Origin: Bradyrhizobium cajani
GTDB taxonomy: Bacteria > Pseudomonadota > Alphaproteobacteria > Rhizobiales > Xanthobacteraceae
Direction: 5' to 3'
Assembly: GCF_009759665.1 (NCBI RefSeq)
Contig: NZ_WQNE01000006.1
Coordinates: 186,001 to 250,000 of the forward strand
Length of the DNA: 64,000 bases
How positions within the stretch are numbered: position 1 is the first letter of the stretch; every line of letters starts with the position of its first letter. This document shows, piece after piece, positions 1 to 10,590 of the stretch. The position numbers and the translations under genes were made by a program. The notes under the pieces were generated by a model. The model was not told the origin of the DNA. It saw only the letters and a list, made by a program, of their open reading frames with translations, and did no database searches.

Positions 1-1069
1 GCGGCAGCTTTCAGCGGTCCCATGATCGACTCGAAAACGCCACGGCAGCACCTGGTCAACAGGATCATCGACGCTTCGCCATTTGGGGCGGTCGTGCGTT
101 ACGTATTGAATTGTTTGCCGCAGAGTTGCGCTGGCCTTCATCGATTGACGACGAGACCGCTCGACGCTCAAGCCTTCCCTCCAGATCCGCCAATCCTGCC
201 TTACATTCGGCGACAACCGATTGGGCGCGAAGCAGCTTGACCTTGAGCTCGTCCTGTTGCCTGAGTATTTTCTCAGGATCCCAATCGTCCTGCATCAGCT
301 CATTGACCATCTGCAAAGCACCGATTTAAGGCCGCCGCTTAGCTTCACGAACCCAGGCTCGGTATCTCGCAGATGCCCGGCGCTTGAGCCGCCGGCCAAA
401 ACTGACGCAAACAAGCGTCCTGAGGTACAACGCCTTCACCCTGGTGTGCACCATCTTGTTGAGGACCGCCATTCGTCTCGAGCCCTTTACAAGACAATCA
501 GATTCTGCCCGGCAAACCGGGGCGCGATCCGAAGATGGCAGAGTTCGCGACGCAGGCGCACGGTTTGGAAAGCGCATCAGGAGACCTCTGCCATCGGTCA
601 AGCGGGCAAGTTCATCTGAATACCTCAACCGGATGCTGAACGAGCATCATGGTCACAAGTGGCTTCGTCACATATTAAAGCAACCGGCACGCCAATGCCG
701 CTCGAGCGTTTTTATGAAGAGACGACGTCGGTTTTCCCGCAGCACCTCGTGGGAGGCGGTGCTGTTGTCGGGCTTGAAACAAACGACGTCTTGAACGAGA
801 CAGCTAAAGTCGCAATCATGACGGTGATAGCAGCGGCCAATATAGAGAGGAGATTTTGCGGACGTCGACCAGAATGCTCTCAACATTTTTGAGCGGTGGG
901 TTGTTCTGTGAGAACATGCTATCGCTGGCCATGGCACTGATGATGCGAACGCGACGCAGCGATAAGATCGTGTCAGCGAGGGCAGAAGGATAGCTGAAGC
1001 GCGCAATCCGGGGCAGCGTGTTCATGAGGAAGACAGCAGAAGAAACCGCTCGCATCGCGGCCTCGTCGG
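1..1069. other. decayed region without a recognisable gene
   Basis: I recognise no gene here. Open frames are short and overlap on both strands. The best is a minus-strand frame of 83 codons at 65-316 with a charged, possibly coiled-coil N-terminal half, but it has no clear ribosome binding site and I cannot assign it. The stretch directly precedes a truncated transporter gene, so it is probably island debris. Confidence 0.4.
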
Positions 1070-2179
1070 CTGGCGAAATGGGTAGCTGGCCGTCAACTCA
1101 CCGACGAACTCGCCGCACCTGCAACACTCTCCACCCCTATCGCGCTTACGCGGCTCGGACAGATCGCGATGATGGCGACGGATCTCGCCTGGATCGGCCA
1201 TATCGGCACTGAGGCCTTGGCGGCAGCCGCGCTTGCCGGCATGATCTTGTCGGTCGGCGTGACCTTCGCAGCCGGTGTGATCTCGGCGGTGGGTCCGCTC
1301 GCGGCCAAGCATGTGGCGCGGCGGACGGAGCTCTGGTACGGCGCTCGGTGCGCATGGGGCTATGGGGTTGCAATCGTTCTCTGGGCGCCGATCATGGTTT
1401 TGCCGCTGCAGGGCGAGCAAATTGTGCTTGCGCTCGGCTACGAACCAGCCATCGCGCGGCAAGCTCAACAATATCTGTTCGGGCTAGCCTCGGGCATCTT
1501 GCCGGCATTGTGGTTCCTGGCGATCCGCAGTTTCATGGCGGCGGTCAACTGTCCAACGCCAGCCTTGTGGATCACGCTCGCCGCCATCCCGACCAATGCA
1601 CTGCTGGCCTATCTGTTGATCACCGGCCAATTCGGCTTGCCGCAACTTGACTTGTTCGGAGCCGGCCTTGCGACCAGCCTCGTGAACGGTGCGACTTTCC
1701 TTGCCGGGATTTGGTTCGTCACACAGTGTCGCCCGTTTCGCGACTACCAGGTGCTCCGATATCTGTGGCGGTTCGATTGGCCATCGATGCGCCAGCTCAT
1801 CGTGATCGGGACGCCGGTTTCGGTTGCCATTTTCATGGAATCGGGCCTTTTTTCTGCGACGGCGCTTCTGATGGGTGTGATCAGCACCACGGCCGTTGCC
1901 GCCTATCAGATTGCCTTCCAGGTCGCAACGGCCCTGTTCATGATTCCATTCTGCATCGGGATGGCGGTGAGCGTACGCGTCGGACACGCACTCGGCCGCA
2001 ACGATCTGTCCAGCATCAGGCGAGTAGGTGCTGCCGCCATGCTGCTCCTGCTCCCAATATCAACTGGGGTCATTGAAGAGGAGATCGACGACGATCGGCA
2101 GGAAATCCCCCTAATGCCCCTCGAGCGAAGCAGATCCTTAGCGTCCGCTCGACGTCGAGCGGACGCTGCGGGCTCATAA
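1070..2179 (+). pseudogene. truncated MATE-family multidrug/Na+ efflux transporter
   Basis: The frame encodes a polytopic membrane protein with the N-terminal two thirds of a MATE exporter. From about position 1094 it reads a typical first helix (ELAAPATLSTPIALTRLG), followed by hydrophobic helices up to RVGHALGRND near position 1998. MATE proteins usually have about 450 residues and 12 helices. Here homology stops near position 2070 after MLLLLP, and the frame continues into unrelated charged sequence to a stop at 2179. There is no ATG before 1169, and the frame is closed by TGA at 1025, so the normal start is also lost or non-ATG. I read it as a pseudogene truncated by rearrangement. The family call is firm; activity is unlikely because the C-terminal lobe is missing. 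Confidence 0.7.
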
Positions 2180-2274
2180 CGATCCCGGCGATCCTGTGCG
2201 GCTCGCGAACCGGCAGCGGATGGACGACATAGGGGACGATCTCGCTGCGGCGAGCCGCGTCAAAACATGAGGCG

Positions 2275-2427
2275 CTAGGTGATCGGGCGTGCCCCTGATT
2301 GCCAGCTGAACCAAATCGCGGAGCCTTCCTCCTTGTGCGCGCGCGAGTTCGACAGCAGCATCGACAGCGCAGCTGCGGCCAGCAACTCCTTCCAATGATA
2401 GTCCACTTGGTCCTCGAGGCCGGCGTA
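2275..2427 (-). pseudogene. TrbI-like conjugal transfer protein, C-terminal remnant
   Basis: Reverse-strand translation gives about 50 residues containing GLEDQVDYHWKELLAAAALS, which resembles the C-terminal domain of TrbI, an inner-membrane/periplasm-spanning component of the Trb mating-pair-formation channel. The frame then stops, and neighbouring frames continue with debris. No other trb gene is present here. It is probably a relic of conjugative-element DNA. The match rests on a short motif recalled from the family, so confidence is moderate at best. Confidence 0.4.
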
Positions 2428-2507
2428 GCAATCAGACGCCTTGTCGAAGCAGCCGAAGGACTATGTTAGTCAAATTCAATTATTGTTCAACAAACGGGTA
2501 AAGTTCT

Positions 2508-2882
2508 ATGGCAAAAAGATCGACTAGCAAGCCCACGCCCCTCCGGGCGAAACGGAGAAGAACTGCATCCAAGGGTGGCTCGGTACTGACACAAACCTTT
2601 AAGCGTGAGCTGGCGACCAGCGGGCTTGTCGGGAGCAAGGCACGATTTGAAGCGGTCATGCTTGCGGCGGAACGATCTGGCCTTTTGAGTGAAAAAGGCA
2701 GCCGCATCGGTGGCCGGGTGAGTCCTGCCTTGGTCCGACAGGCCAAGCACCAGACGGGCATCGAGGCGGATACGGAGTTGATCGAGTTTGCGTTGGCGAC
2801 GGTCGCACTCGAGGACAACTTCGCAGAAGCGTTCAAGAAGTCTCGGGGCAAGGTCGACCCAGCGTTAAAGCTCGGTTTCTAA
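2508..2882 (+). CDS. putative antitoxin of a PIN-domain toxin
   Basis: The product has 124 residues. The N-terminus (about residues 1-25) is very basic, and the C-terminal half is helical (VSPALVRQAKHQTGIEADTE onward), resembling small DNA-binding antitoxins of the ribbon-helix-helix or AbrB-like kind that sit before PIN toxins. The stop is followed after one base by the GTG of the PIN gene, so the two are almost certainly co-transcribed and translationally coupled. By analogy with VapBC pairs it would bind and neutralise the PIN nuclease and autoregulate the operon. I see no clear motif that fixes the antitoxin family; the assignment rests on size, charge and neighbour. Confidence 0.6.
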   Translation: MAKRSTSKPTPLRAKRRRTASKGGSVLTQTFKRELATSGLVGSKARFEAVMLAAERSGLLSEKGSRIGGRVSPALVRQAKHQTGIEADTELIEFALATVALEDNFAEAFKKSRGKVDPALKLGF

Positions 2883-2883
2883 C

Positions 2884-3450
2884 GTGGCGGAATTCGACTT
2901 TGATGCGGCGCGAGCTTGGGCGCGGTTCAATCCGGAAGACACGCTGGCACGGCGCAGCGACGATGAACTTCCGTTCGTCAGCGTCGGCCTGACCGCCGGA
3001 CAGGGGCTACTGCTCGATACCTGCGTCTATATTGATCAAATGCAAGATCGTTCGCCTCCGATCCTGGACGACCTGATCACGCAGCGACAAGTCAATCATT
3101 CGACTGTCGCGATCCAGGAGTTGATGCACACGGTCGGCACGCTCAATCCTTCCGACGCGAGAACCGCTTCTGTCGTCGATGTGATCGGGAAGCAGATCAA
3201 AGCGATGCCGCCGCATCGGATCTTTGCGCCGGACATAGACGTGCTGGGACGAGCCGCGCTGCTATCAGGGATCCTCTGCCGCCTCCAGGGATATGAAAAG
3301 GACGGCAAGTTGCGCGCGCTTCAGGATTGCGTGCTGTTCCTGCAGGGGCAAAAGCTCGGCCTGGTCATCCTGACTGCGAATGTCGGCGACTGTGATATTC
3401 TACTCCAGCTGATACCAGCTGGACGCGTGCTGTTCTATCGTTCGAAATGA
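2884..3450 (+). CDS. PIN-domain toxin (VapC-like ribonuclease)
   Basis: The product has 188 residues and starts at a GTG one base after the antitoxin stop. From about residue 39 it reads GLLLDTCVYIDQM, the first PIN strand with its metal-binding Asp. A later acidic region and LTANVGDCDILLQL near residues 160-172 fit the last conserved acidic strand. PIN toxins are Mg-dependent ribonucleases that cut tRNA, rRNA or mRNA when the antitoxin is degraded. The N-terminal 35 residues precede the fold and are longer than in minimal VapC. Its role in the island could be maintenance or stress response; that is inference. Confidence 0.7.
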   Translation: MAEFDFDAARAWARFNPEDTLARRSDDELPFVSVGLTAGQGLLLDTCVYIDQMQDRSPPILDDLITQRQVNHSTVAIQELMHTVGTLNPSDARTASVVDVIGKQIKAMPPHRIFAPDIDVLGRAALLSGILCRLQGYEKDGKLRALQDCVLFLQGQKLGLVILTANVGDCDILLQLIPAGRVLFYRSK

Positions 3451-4768
3451 TCTTCATTAATGTTTGAGAAAGATTTTGATGACCTTCGCTTTCCGACACC
3501 TCCGAGCTTCGGTTCCGAGGGTTCAGCATGAACTTTCCGAATTGCACGGCGCCAGCCGCGATCGATGCGCACAGCCCCCCCCGGCTTTGGGGTAGCAGCA
3601 CGGCGGTCTCGACGGGTTCGAACAGCCTATTGTGTTCAGCCCGATAAGCAGGACCTCCATTTCGGGACCTCATCAACAAGCTGGACAAGGAACTGGTGAG
3701 ATCCTTACCTAAAGACTATCCGTCTGCGCTGAGTTGCCCGCGAAAAGAAGGAACGCGGAATCGCCTTGATGCCAGCCGATCGCGTTGCAGAGGTAAAGGT
3801 ACGTTGCGCCGAGATTGGGCCGGAACATGGCTTGCGCGAGGAATTCAGCGAAGATCTCTGTGCGCTAATCATAGGCGAAGCCTTCGAGCTCGAAGCGATG
3901 ATCATAGACACGAAGGCTGGTCTCGTGAGGGTCCGCATCTACACGCTCTGTCCAGCGAGAGGCTGTCACCATCATGCGACCTCAAAGCATCTTGAGTTCT
4001 ACAGCTCGGCGCGCCGCGATCGCGTTCTTCTTCACCTATTCGACGCCATTCTCCCTCTTCCCCTTCGTGTGCCCCGCTACTGCGCGCAGGTGCAAGACGG
4101 AAGCCCCAGTGCTTCGCGAAGGCGAGGAGCTCGTCTTAAACTGAACCGACCGGCTCACCGCGTCATCGGGCACTACGGCGCGCGTGGATTGTCCATCAGC
4201 ACTTCCTCCGGTACGCTGCCGGCCAGTGGTCTGAACTAATTGAGGACAATAGTAGCTCCGACGGGCAAGACCAAATGCAACAATTGGCCGTTTCTTTCAG
4301 CCAGGAGCGAAGCCCGTCAGCTTCTCGCAAAAGGTTGCCGGAGTAGCGGTGCCGTCCTGGTCTGCCTTCGAGCCCAGACAGGAATTGCCGCCCCTCTTGC
4401 GTATTTCCCGGCCAAGAGCATCGCCAAACACAAAGTCCGCCGGGATCCGGCCCCTGTTCCGCCAACCGCTTCATGGGCTCGAGGCGTGCGCGACTTTTTC
4501 CCGACTGTTCACGAGCGTACGGCTCGACGTGGCTAGCTGGCCGAAATACGTTGCCACAGCGGCACTGCGACCTGGCTGGTAGAGCCGTGACTCTGGCTGC
4601 AGCGATTGGTCGATGGTCCCAGAAGATCGAAGCTCTCAAGCGGTTTACGCGACAGCCCCATGCGCAGAAGAGACGGTCGCAAGGCCGAATGCCCGGCGCG
4701 CCGTGACAGGCATCGCCGGACAGGTGCGAGAACACACTTTGTAGAGCAGTGTCCGGAGGCGGGTCGGA
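3451..4768. other. 1.3 kb without a recognisable gene
   Basis: Short overlapping frames occur on both strands (for example plus 3766-4239 and minus 4196-4735). None gives a protein I recognise, and the frames break each other up as in decayed insertion-sequence or gene debris. I see no confident inverted repeats, RNA gene or promoter. Confidence 0.4.
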
Positions 4769-4969
4769 TCAGCCCACCCGGAGATCCTCAGCTGAGGTCT
4801 TACCCGAACGCCCGGCCTTGAGCTCATAACTTACCCGGGCCCCCTCTTCGAGCGTGGTGTAACCGGCCTTTTCGACGGCACTGATGTGCACGAAGACATC
4901 GGGACTTCCGTCCTCAGGCCTGATGAATCCATAACCTTTGGTCGGATTAAACCACTTCACAATACCCAT
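4769..4969 (-). CDS. cold-shock domain protein, CspA family
   Basis: The product has 66 residues, full length for a single cold-shock domain, with both RNA-binding motifs: KGYGFI (RNP1, residues 11-16) and VFVHIS (RNP2, residues 25-30). It begins [10 protein letters not shown], the usual start. I chose the ATG at 4969 because it gives the canonical N-terminus; an in-frame upstream ATG at 4999 would add ten non-homologous residues. Family members bind single-stranded RNA or DNA and act as RNA chaperones in the cytoplasm. The gene stands alone among debris. The C-terminus ends SAEDLRVG, typical of rhizobial homologues. Confidence 0.9.
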   Translation of the reverse strand: MGIVKWFNPTKGYGFIRPEDGSPDVFVHISAVEKAGYTTLEEGARVSYELKAGRSGKTSAEDLRVG

Positions 4970-5715
4970 TGCCACGGCGGCATCTCCATAGTGAACCATT
5001 GTGATCTAGCGAAGAGTCTCCCCATCATCAAGACGGTCGGCAAGAGATGCCCAAAATCGCTCCGCTGATCACGTGCTTGTTTTCTGTATGGCGTAGTCTA
5101 GCTGCGCCGCATCGTGCAAGCGACAAAAATCCTGACGTCGACGACATTTTCGCCGCAAGGCTTCAGCTCAGATGACGTTTTGATATTCGCTTCACTCGTC
5201 GCGCACCACCGGCTTACAGAACAGTTGCGTAGCCTCGAACATGCCGCGCTCATCCAGAGCCGGCGGATGGTTTTCATCGACCTTGAACGACAGGCCGGCC
5301 GCGAACTCCTTGCGCAGCCTGGAGCAGGAATGTCAATCCGAGCATGCCTGCATGAAGATGCCTGAAATGTTTTCTCAGGCACGAAGACGCTCGCATGGCT
5401 GCGCTTTGGCTGTTCGTCTTCAGGTCGCCCGCACGTCGCGCCTTGTCGACGAACAGGGCCTGCCGAGACAATCCTCAAGGAAGCCCATTTGGCAAGTTAT
5501 CCGCTGCGTCCTGTTGTATTCGGGCGAATGGGCAAATCCGCTCGACAACAGCGGAGCCTGTTCAAACCGGTAAGTTGCGCATGTGACGAACTTCGTCGCG
5601 CCGCCGGCGGCTCACCAGCCTCTCGCCCGGGTCCGATGAATTCACCGAAGCAATGTGTAGGCGTTGAGATAACCGTCTCGATTTGATCTGCTTCGATCAG
5701 CCCGTTGACGGAAGT
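4970..5715. other. intergenic debris between cspA-like and peptidase genes
   Basis: There are no convincing genes. Short frames on both strands lack homology I recognise. The end of the prolyl oligopeptidase gene is at 5716. No terminator hairpin is obvious. Confidence 0.4.
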
Positions 5716-7836
5716 TTACTCAGAACAAAGCCGCCTCCATGCATAGGTGTATTCAAGCGCCAGTTGACGCGCGTGTTCCGTGAGATTGGCCGCGGCGCTG
5801 TGTCCCCCGTCGATGTTCTCGTAATACAGGTAAGGTTGACCCAGCGCGGCGAGCTTCGCGGCAGCCTTGCGGCCGTGTGCTGGATGCACATGGTCGTCCT
5901 TGGTGGAGGTAAGAATGAAGGGAACGGGATAGGTTTTTCCCGCCACCAGCTTCTGGTAGGGCGAGTAGCTTTCGATCCACGCACGCTGCTCGGCAATGGC
6001 GGGGTCACCGTACTCGCCGACCCAGGAGGCGCCCGCGCCCAGCTTGGTGTATCGAAGCATGTCAAGCAGCGGCACCTCGATGATCGCCGCGTTGAAGAGC
6101 TCGGGACGTTGGGTGATTGCCGCGCCAACGAGGAGGCCACCCTGGCTGCCGCCAATTACTCCAAGCCGGCGTGGACTCGTGATCTTGCGGCGGATCAGGT
6201 CCTCGGCAACGGCAAGGAAATCATCCCATGTCGTCTGCTTCGTTGCCCCCTGGGCGGCTTGATGCCATTGTGGGCCAAACTCGCCGCCCCCGCGCAGGTT
6301 CGCAACGACATAGGCATTGCCCTGTTTGAGCCAGAGCCGCCCACCTGGTCCCAGATCAGAGGGCAGAAGCGGAACCTGGAAACCGCCATAGCCATGAAGA
6401 AGTGTCGGAATTGCGCCGTCAAACCTTGCGTTCTTGGGTCGCACCAGAAAATAGGGAATTGACGTGCCATCACGCGAAGTGGCTTCGAGCTGCTCCACGA
6501 CGTGCTTGGACGCATCGAAGGCAGACGGTGTCTTCTTCAATTCCTCAAGTCTTTTGCTTTCCGCATCAAAATACCAGACTGAAGTTGGTCCGAGATAGCT
6601 CGAGACGGTAAACTTGACCCGATCCGCTTCGTCGTAGGTAACTGACAGGCTGACACCTGTATGTTCCGGCAGCGGTATGGGCGTCGCGGACCAAGCTCCC
6701 TGAGCGTACTTATAGACGAACGCTTTGCTCTGAACGTTCTCAAGGATCGTCAGGATCAAGAATTTCTTTGTGGCGGTTAACTCGCTCAGGGCTTGGCGGG
6801 GTCCAGGTTGAAAGACAAGCGAGGCTTTGGCGCGCAGCGGATCCTGCTTCCATTCGTCGAGGTCATACGAGATCACCGAGCCGGCCCTAAAGCGGGTGTC
6901 CTCGGACGGCGTCCAGTCCTCGTCAAGTTTTACAAGCAGGCGGCCGCACGCGAGCGCGACGATCTCGGCCTTCTTCGGCAGATTGAGCTTGACGGGCCCA
7001 TCGGGGCGGAAGACCACATATTCGGACTCGAAAGAGCTGATTGCGCGGACCGCGCCGGTCGCATGAATATGACGCTCGCTGTCACGAAGCACGAGGGACT
7101 GCGTCTCACTGTCGGTGGGCTCCCCACGATAGATCTCGCGAGCCTCACTGAGCGACTGAGCGCGTTTGAGCTCCTTCACCACAAAGGGGTAGCCGGCTTG
7201 CGTCAAAGTCCCCTCGCCCCAGTCCCGTGCAACAAGCAGTGTGTCACGATCGACCCAGCTGACGTCCTGCTTGCCCTCCGGGAGCCTAAAGCCGTCCGCA
7301 ACGAAGGTCTTCGCGGTGCGATCGAACTCCCGCATGGACACGGCCTCCTTGCCGCCATCGGAAAGACTAATTAGGCAGAGGCGCTCTTCAGGCGGAAGGC
7401 AGCTGGCACCTCGAAAGACCCAATTTCTATTCTCGGCGACGGCCAAGGCGTCCACGTCGAGGATGGCTTCCCACTTTGGGTCCTGGCCACGATCGCTCTC
7501 ACGCGTGGTGCGCCGCCAGACGCCGCGCACCTGGTTCTCGTCTTGCCAGAAATGCTCCAAACCGCGCCCTTCCAATTGAATATCTGCGATCCGATCCTTC
7601 TGCAGGATGGAAAGCGCCTGTTCGTAGAAGTGCCGATAGCGAGGATCCGACTGAAGCACCCCGAGCGTCTTCTCGTTCTCGGCGCGAACCCAAGCCACTA
7701 CGGCTGGCCCTTCGATCTCCTCGAGCCAACGGAATGGATCATCAGTGAGTGCCGCATCGGTTCGCTCCTGTGAAAGCGTCGTGGAGATCAAGCAGGCAAT
7801 CGACATCAGCGTGGCGAACAGGAGTGATGACTTCAT
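5716..7836 (-). CDS. secreted prolyl oligopeptidase family serine peptidase (S9A)
   Basis: The product has 706 residues. An N-terminal signal peptide (MKSSLLFATLMSIACLISTT, residues 1-20) predicts export. Residues 30-400 are the beta-propeller part, starting DDPFRWLEEIEGP, and the C-terminal alpha/beta-hydrolase domain carries the triad: Ser564 in GGSQGGLL, Asp648 in STKDDHVHPAHG and His679 in DGGHSAA. S9A enzymes cut short peptides after proline, here probably in the periplasm. The start at 7836 is preceded by GGAG and gives a proper signal peptide; a longer frame to 7950 exists but is not needed. It is intact, full length and apparently monocistronic amid decayed DNA. Confidence 0.9.
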   Translation of the reverse strand: MKSSLLFATLMSIACLISTTLSQERTDAALTDDPFRWLEEIEGPAVVAWVRAENEKTLGVLQSDPRYRHFYEQALSILQKDRIADIQLEGRGLEHFWQDENQVRGVWRRTTRESDRGQDPKWEAILDVDALAVAENRNWVFRGASCLPPEERLCLISLSDGGKEAVSMREFDRTAKTFVADGFRLPEGKQDVSWVDRDTLLVARDWGEGTLTQAGYPFVVKELKRAQSLSEAREIYRGEPTDSETQSLVLRDSERHIHATGAVRAISSFESEYVVFRPDGPVKLNLPKKAEIVALACGRLLVKLDEDWTPSEDTRFRAGSVISYDLDEWKQDPLRAKASLVFQPGPRQALSELTATKKFLILTILENVQSKAFVYKYAQGAWSATPIPLPEHTGVSLSVTYDEADRVKFTVSSYLGPTSVWYFDAESKRLEELKKTPSAFDASKHVVEQLEATSRDGTSIPYFLVRPKNARFDGAIPTLLHGYGGFQVPLLPSDLGPGGRLWLKQGNAYVVANLRGGGEFGPQWHQAAQGATKQTTWDDFLAVAEDLIRRKITSPRRLGVIGGSQGGLLVGAAITQRPELFNAAIIEVPLLDMLRYTKLGAGASWVGEYGDPAIAEQRAWIESYSPYQKLVAGKTYPVPFILTSTKDDHVHPAHGRKAAAKLAALGQPYLYYENIDGGHSAAANLTEHARQLALEYTYAWRRLCSE

Positions 7837-9736
7837 GGATTTGCTCCGGCTGACGTCCAGCGGCCAGGCTCGCCCCGAGTCAATCAGAAGCAGCGGAAAG
7901 CAAGCAAGCGCGTGACACAGCGCGGCTTGCGCTATGTCGCGCCCCCTCACTGCAAGCTGCGTGCCGACTAAAGAGTCGCAAGTTTCAACCGCTCCGGTTT
8001 CAGCACGATTGTCCGCTTCCCTTCACTGGTTGCGAAGCAGACACCGACAACGTGTCGACCGGACAGTCCGTCAGATGGCACCGGTCTTTTCGGATTCAGC
8101 AACCAAGAACGGATGCTCCGCCTGTGTAGATCCCTTCGAGCGAGTATATTTGGCAGACTTGTCGACGGGGATCATCATGACAAAGAGCAGCGCCTTTCCC
8201 AGGGGATTGCACTCAAGACGATAAGGGCAGAAGCAAGGACTACGGCTCCTAGTAGCAATGCGTCTTGAGCTCGAGGCTCTAACCAGACGGGTTCAAGCGC
8301 CGGGTCAGGCTCTATCTTTCGATAAGTTGACGAAACGAAGCTGTCATCAGGAGTTCTTTTGTCGCTAGGGTCAGGCTCAAACAGTCCTGACCCTACCGGC
8401 GGAAATCGGCTGCACGAGCCCGTGGTCCTTCAAAGGCGTACCACCCGGACGAAGGGGCGAGATGTCGATCGAGAATGTCCGCTGCTGGCGGAGCAGCCTG
8501 GCGGGCGCGAGGCGAGTGCGAGCCACTCTGTGCTAACGAGACTTGCGGCCTCCATTGCAATGGGCAGCCTTTCCGGCGCGGAACGACCAAAAGCTCGCTG
8601 ATGCCGACGCCACTTGCATAAGCGTCGTTTACGGGTACGGAACAACGCCTTGGCTGCACACCGCCCCCTCCACTATGGATCACTCCCGTGATACCTTGAT
8701 GCAGCTCGTTCACTCATTTCCGGTCATCATCCAGGCTTGCGCAACCTGCAAGAACCGCGTCGGCGTTAATTCTATTCGTTCCTCTGTGCTGCTGCAGAAC
8801 AGCGTAATCTGCCGTGCTGTGCTCCTCGCCTGCTCAATCCTACCCGACACCGGGCTCTTGTTCGGGACGACCGCTGAGCGAAGCTGTGGCTATCGGCAGC
8901 TCCCAGAGCCTGTCCTGAGTGTGCATCAGTCGGGCCTCTAGCGCTCCATAGGCCTTCTTCTCGTCTGCACGGGCGGCCTCCTTCAGGGCGACATCCGCGG
9001 GGTCGATCTCGTTGTAGGTGGCCAGCGCCTCGGCATGGTTCCGGTACTGCGGCATCTGAGCCACGTTGGTCCAGCCGCGACCGATAATAAGGCACTGATC
9101 AGCCGGAACGGTGACACGGCTCTTGTCCAGCTCACGGACATAGTCTGCCGACCAGCAGCAACATCACCGCACGAAAATGCGAAGGACAGTGCTTCGCGTC
9201 TCCAGCAAGGTGGGGTTGTGAGCAGGCTACAGCTTGTGCTGGTCGCGGCTGACTCGCGCCAAACAAGCCGCGCGCAATTTGCGATCCAGGTTGTACCGGA
9301 GCGGCCGCAGTTGATGCACATCGCAGTCATGATTCCATGTTGCGGCTGTTATCGAGCTGGAGGACGAAGTCGCCCCAAGGGTTCGCCTCTCAGAGGCAGA
9401 ACGGCGCCTTCGCGCGCGCTCGTCAGGGGCTAGTAGCTGGCCTCAAATCAGGATGCCGTTTCCGCCATTTATCACGAGGCCCGGCTCGATTGCGCTTCGG
9501 TTTCGCTTTGGTTTACATCTTTGTCGAAAACGAAGGCCAGATCTCTCATCCGAAAGGCCGGCTCTTCGGCTTCGCTGCCTGCCGCGCCGCAGAATGCCAG
9601 TGGAAACGCCCCTCATCCCTACTTTGATCAAGTTGGGCCTTTGTCACGGAAGATTTCGTCGTATTTTCACCCTCGAGGATTTCCTGCGCAGAGCGGCCAT
9701 CTCGCGGCGGAATTCGTCTCAGGCTCGGAGGTGATT
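7837..9736. other. 1.9 kb of gene debris
   Basis: No intact gene was recognised. On the minus strand at about 8840-9150 a frame reads DQCLIIGRGWTNVAQMPQYR and continues for about 70 residues with a charged helical segment; it looks like the 3' part of a real gene with its 5' part out of frame, family unknown. A perfect inverted repeat at 8366-8395 and a partial direct copy at 8302 suggest insertion-sequence ends. The last 200 bases lead into the Lrp-type gene. Confidence 0.4.
8366..8395. repeat. perfect 10-bp inverted repeat with 10-base loop
   Basis: The arms TAGGGTCAGG (8366-8375) and CCTGACCCTA (8386-8395) are exact reverse complements. A further copy, GGGTCAGGCTC, occurs at 8302-8312 in direct orientation, matching the left arm plus its next three bases at 8368-8378. 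There is no T-tract, so it is less like an intrinsic terminator than like abutting insertion-sequence ends. Confidence 0.6.
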
Positions 9737-10213
9737 ATGCAGTACGATCGGATAGATGCCCGCATCCTCGAGATCGTGCAAAAGAATAACCGTCTGACTT
9801 CAGACGTGATTGGCGAGATGGCCGGGCTTTCTCCTACCGCGTGCCAACGACGGTTGAAGAGGCTCCGCTCGGAGGGCATCATCCAAGCCGACGTGTCGGT
9901 TGTATCGCCAGGGGCGGTCGGACGACCTATTCAAGTGCTTGCACTGGTGACCTTGGAGCGGGAAAGCGCCGATATCATCGATAGATTCAAGAAGGCCATC
10001 AAATCATCAGTTGATGTCGTCCACGGGTTTTACGTCACGGGCGATGCCGACTTCGTCCTGTACATTACCGCGCGGTCCATGGAGGAATACGAGGAGTTCA
10101 CGCGGCGCTTCTTCTACGAAAATCGCGATATCAAGGGCTTCAAGAGCATGGTCATATTGGATCGCGTAAAGGTTGGATTTGCTGTTCCGGTGGAGCTGCC
10201 CCCAAACGATTGA
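9737..10213 (+). CDS. Lrp/AsnC-family transcriptional regulator
   Basis: The product has 158 residues. An N-terminal helix-turn-helix (YDRIDARILEIVQKNNRLTS, then LSPTACQRRLKRLRSEGII, residues 3-45) is followed by the RAM/AsnC effector-binding fold (residues 60-150) with the VHGFYVTGDADFVLYI core. I chose the ATG at 9737 because a near-perfect Shine-Dalgarno GGAGGTGA lies at 9728-9735 and it yields the canonical N-terminus; the frame is open further upstream without homology. Family members bind amino acids and control amino-acid or transport genes, often a divergent neighbour. No such target adjoins it here, so its regulon is unknown. Confidence 0.88.
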   Translation: MQYDRIDARILEIVQKNNRLTSDVIGEMAGLSPTACQRRLKRLRSEGIIQADVSVVSPGAVGRPIQVLALVTLERESADIIDRFKKAIKSSVDVVHGFYVTGDADFVLYITARSMEEYEEFTRRFFYENRDIKGFKSMVILDRVKVGFAVPVELPPND

Positions 10214-10590
10214 TTGCTTCGATGCGGGCAATCGTCTCGCGCCCGCAATCGAGATGTTGACCAGACCGTTTCGCTCTCCTGCGGCTTCTTCGGATCTCAG
10301 TCAGGGATAGAGAAGAGATGCACATAGCGCCCGCTTATACGGCAATCCCGTGGACGCAATCAATCGTGCCGCTAAGGGCAAGGTGCAAGAGCAAGAATGT
10401 GGCACGTTGAGTCCGAGCCGGCGCGAGCGCCTCCATTGGCTTGGTCGAATTTCGTCAAAGACAGACCCCTCAACGCGGGATTTGGGCGCCCTTGAGCTAC
10501 TCGTTGCATCAATCAAGATGAAAATGTTGCTATAGTCGCAATCATGTTCTCGTTACGGTCAAGCAAAGGCCTCCTGCCGGGAGAGGGACC
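10214..10590. other. intergenic region before the Crp/Fnr gene
   Basis: I see nothing coding in these 377 bases. They presumably carry the promoter of the Crp/Fnr-type gene, whose ribosome binding site GGGAGAGG lies just before the ATG at 10591. No clear FNR/FixK box (TTGAT-N4-ATCAA) was identified. Confidence 0.35.

Noticed and set aside
5683..6462. Long plus-strand open frame of 259 codons
   Set aside because: It is antisense to the prolyl oligopeptidase coding sequence, which has full catalytic motifs. High GC leaves long shadow frames.
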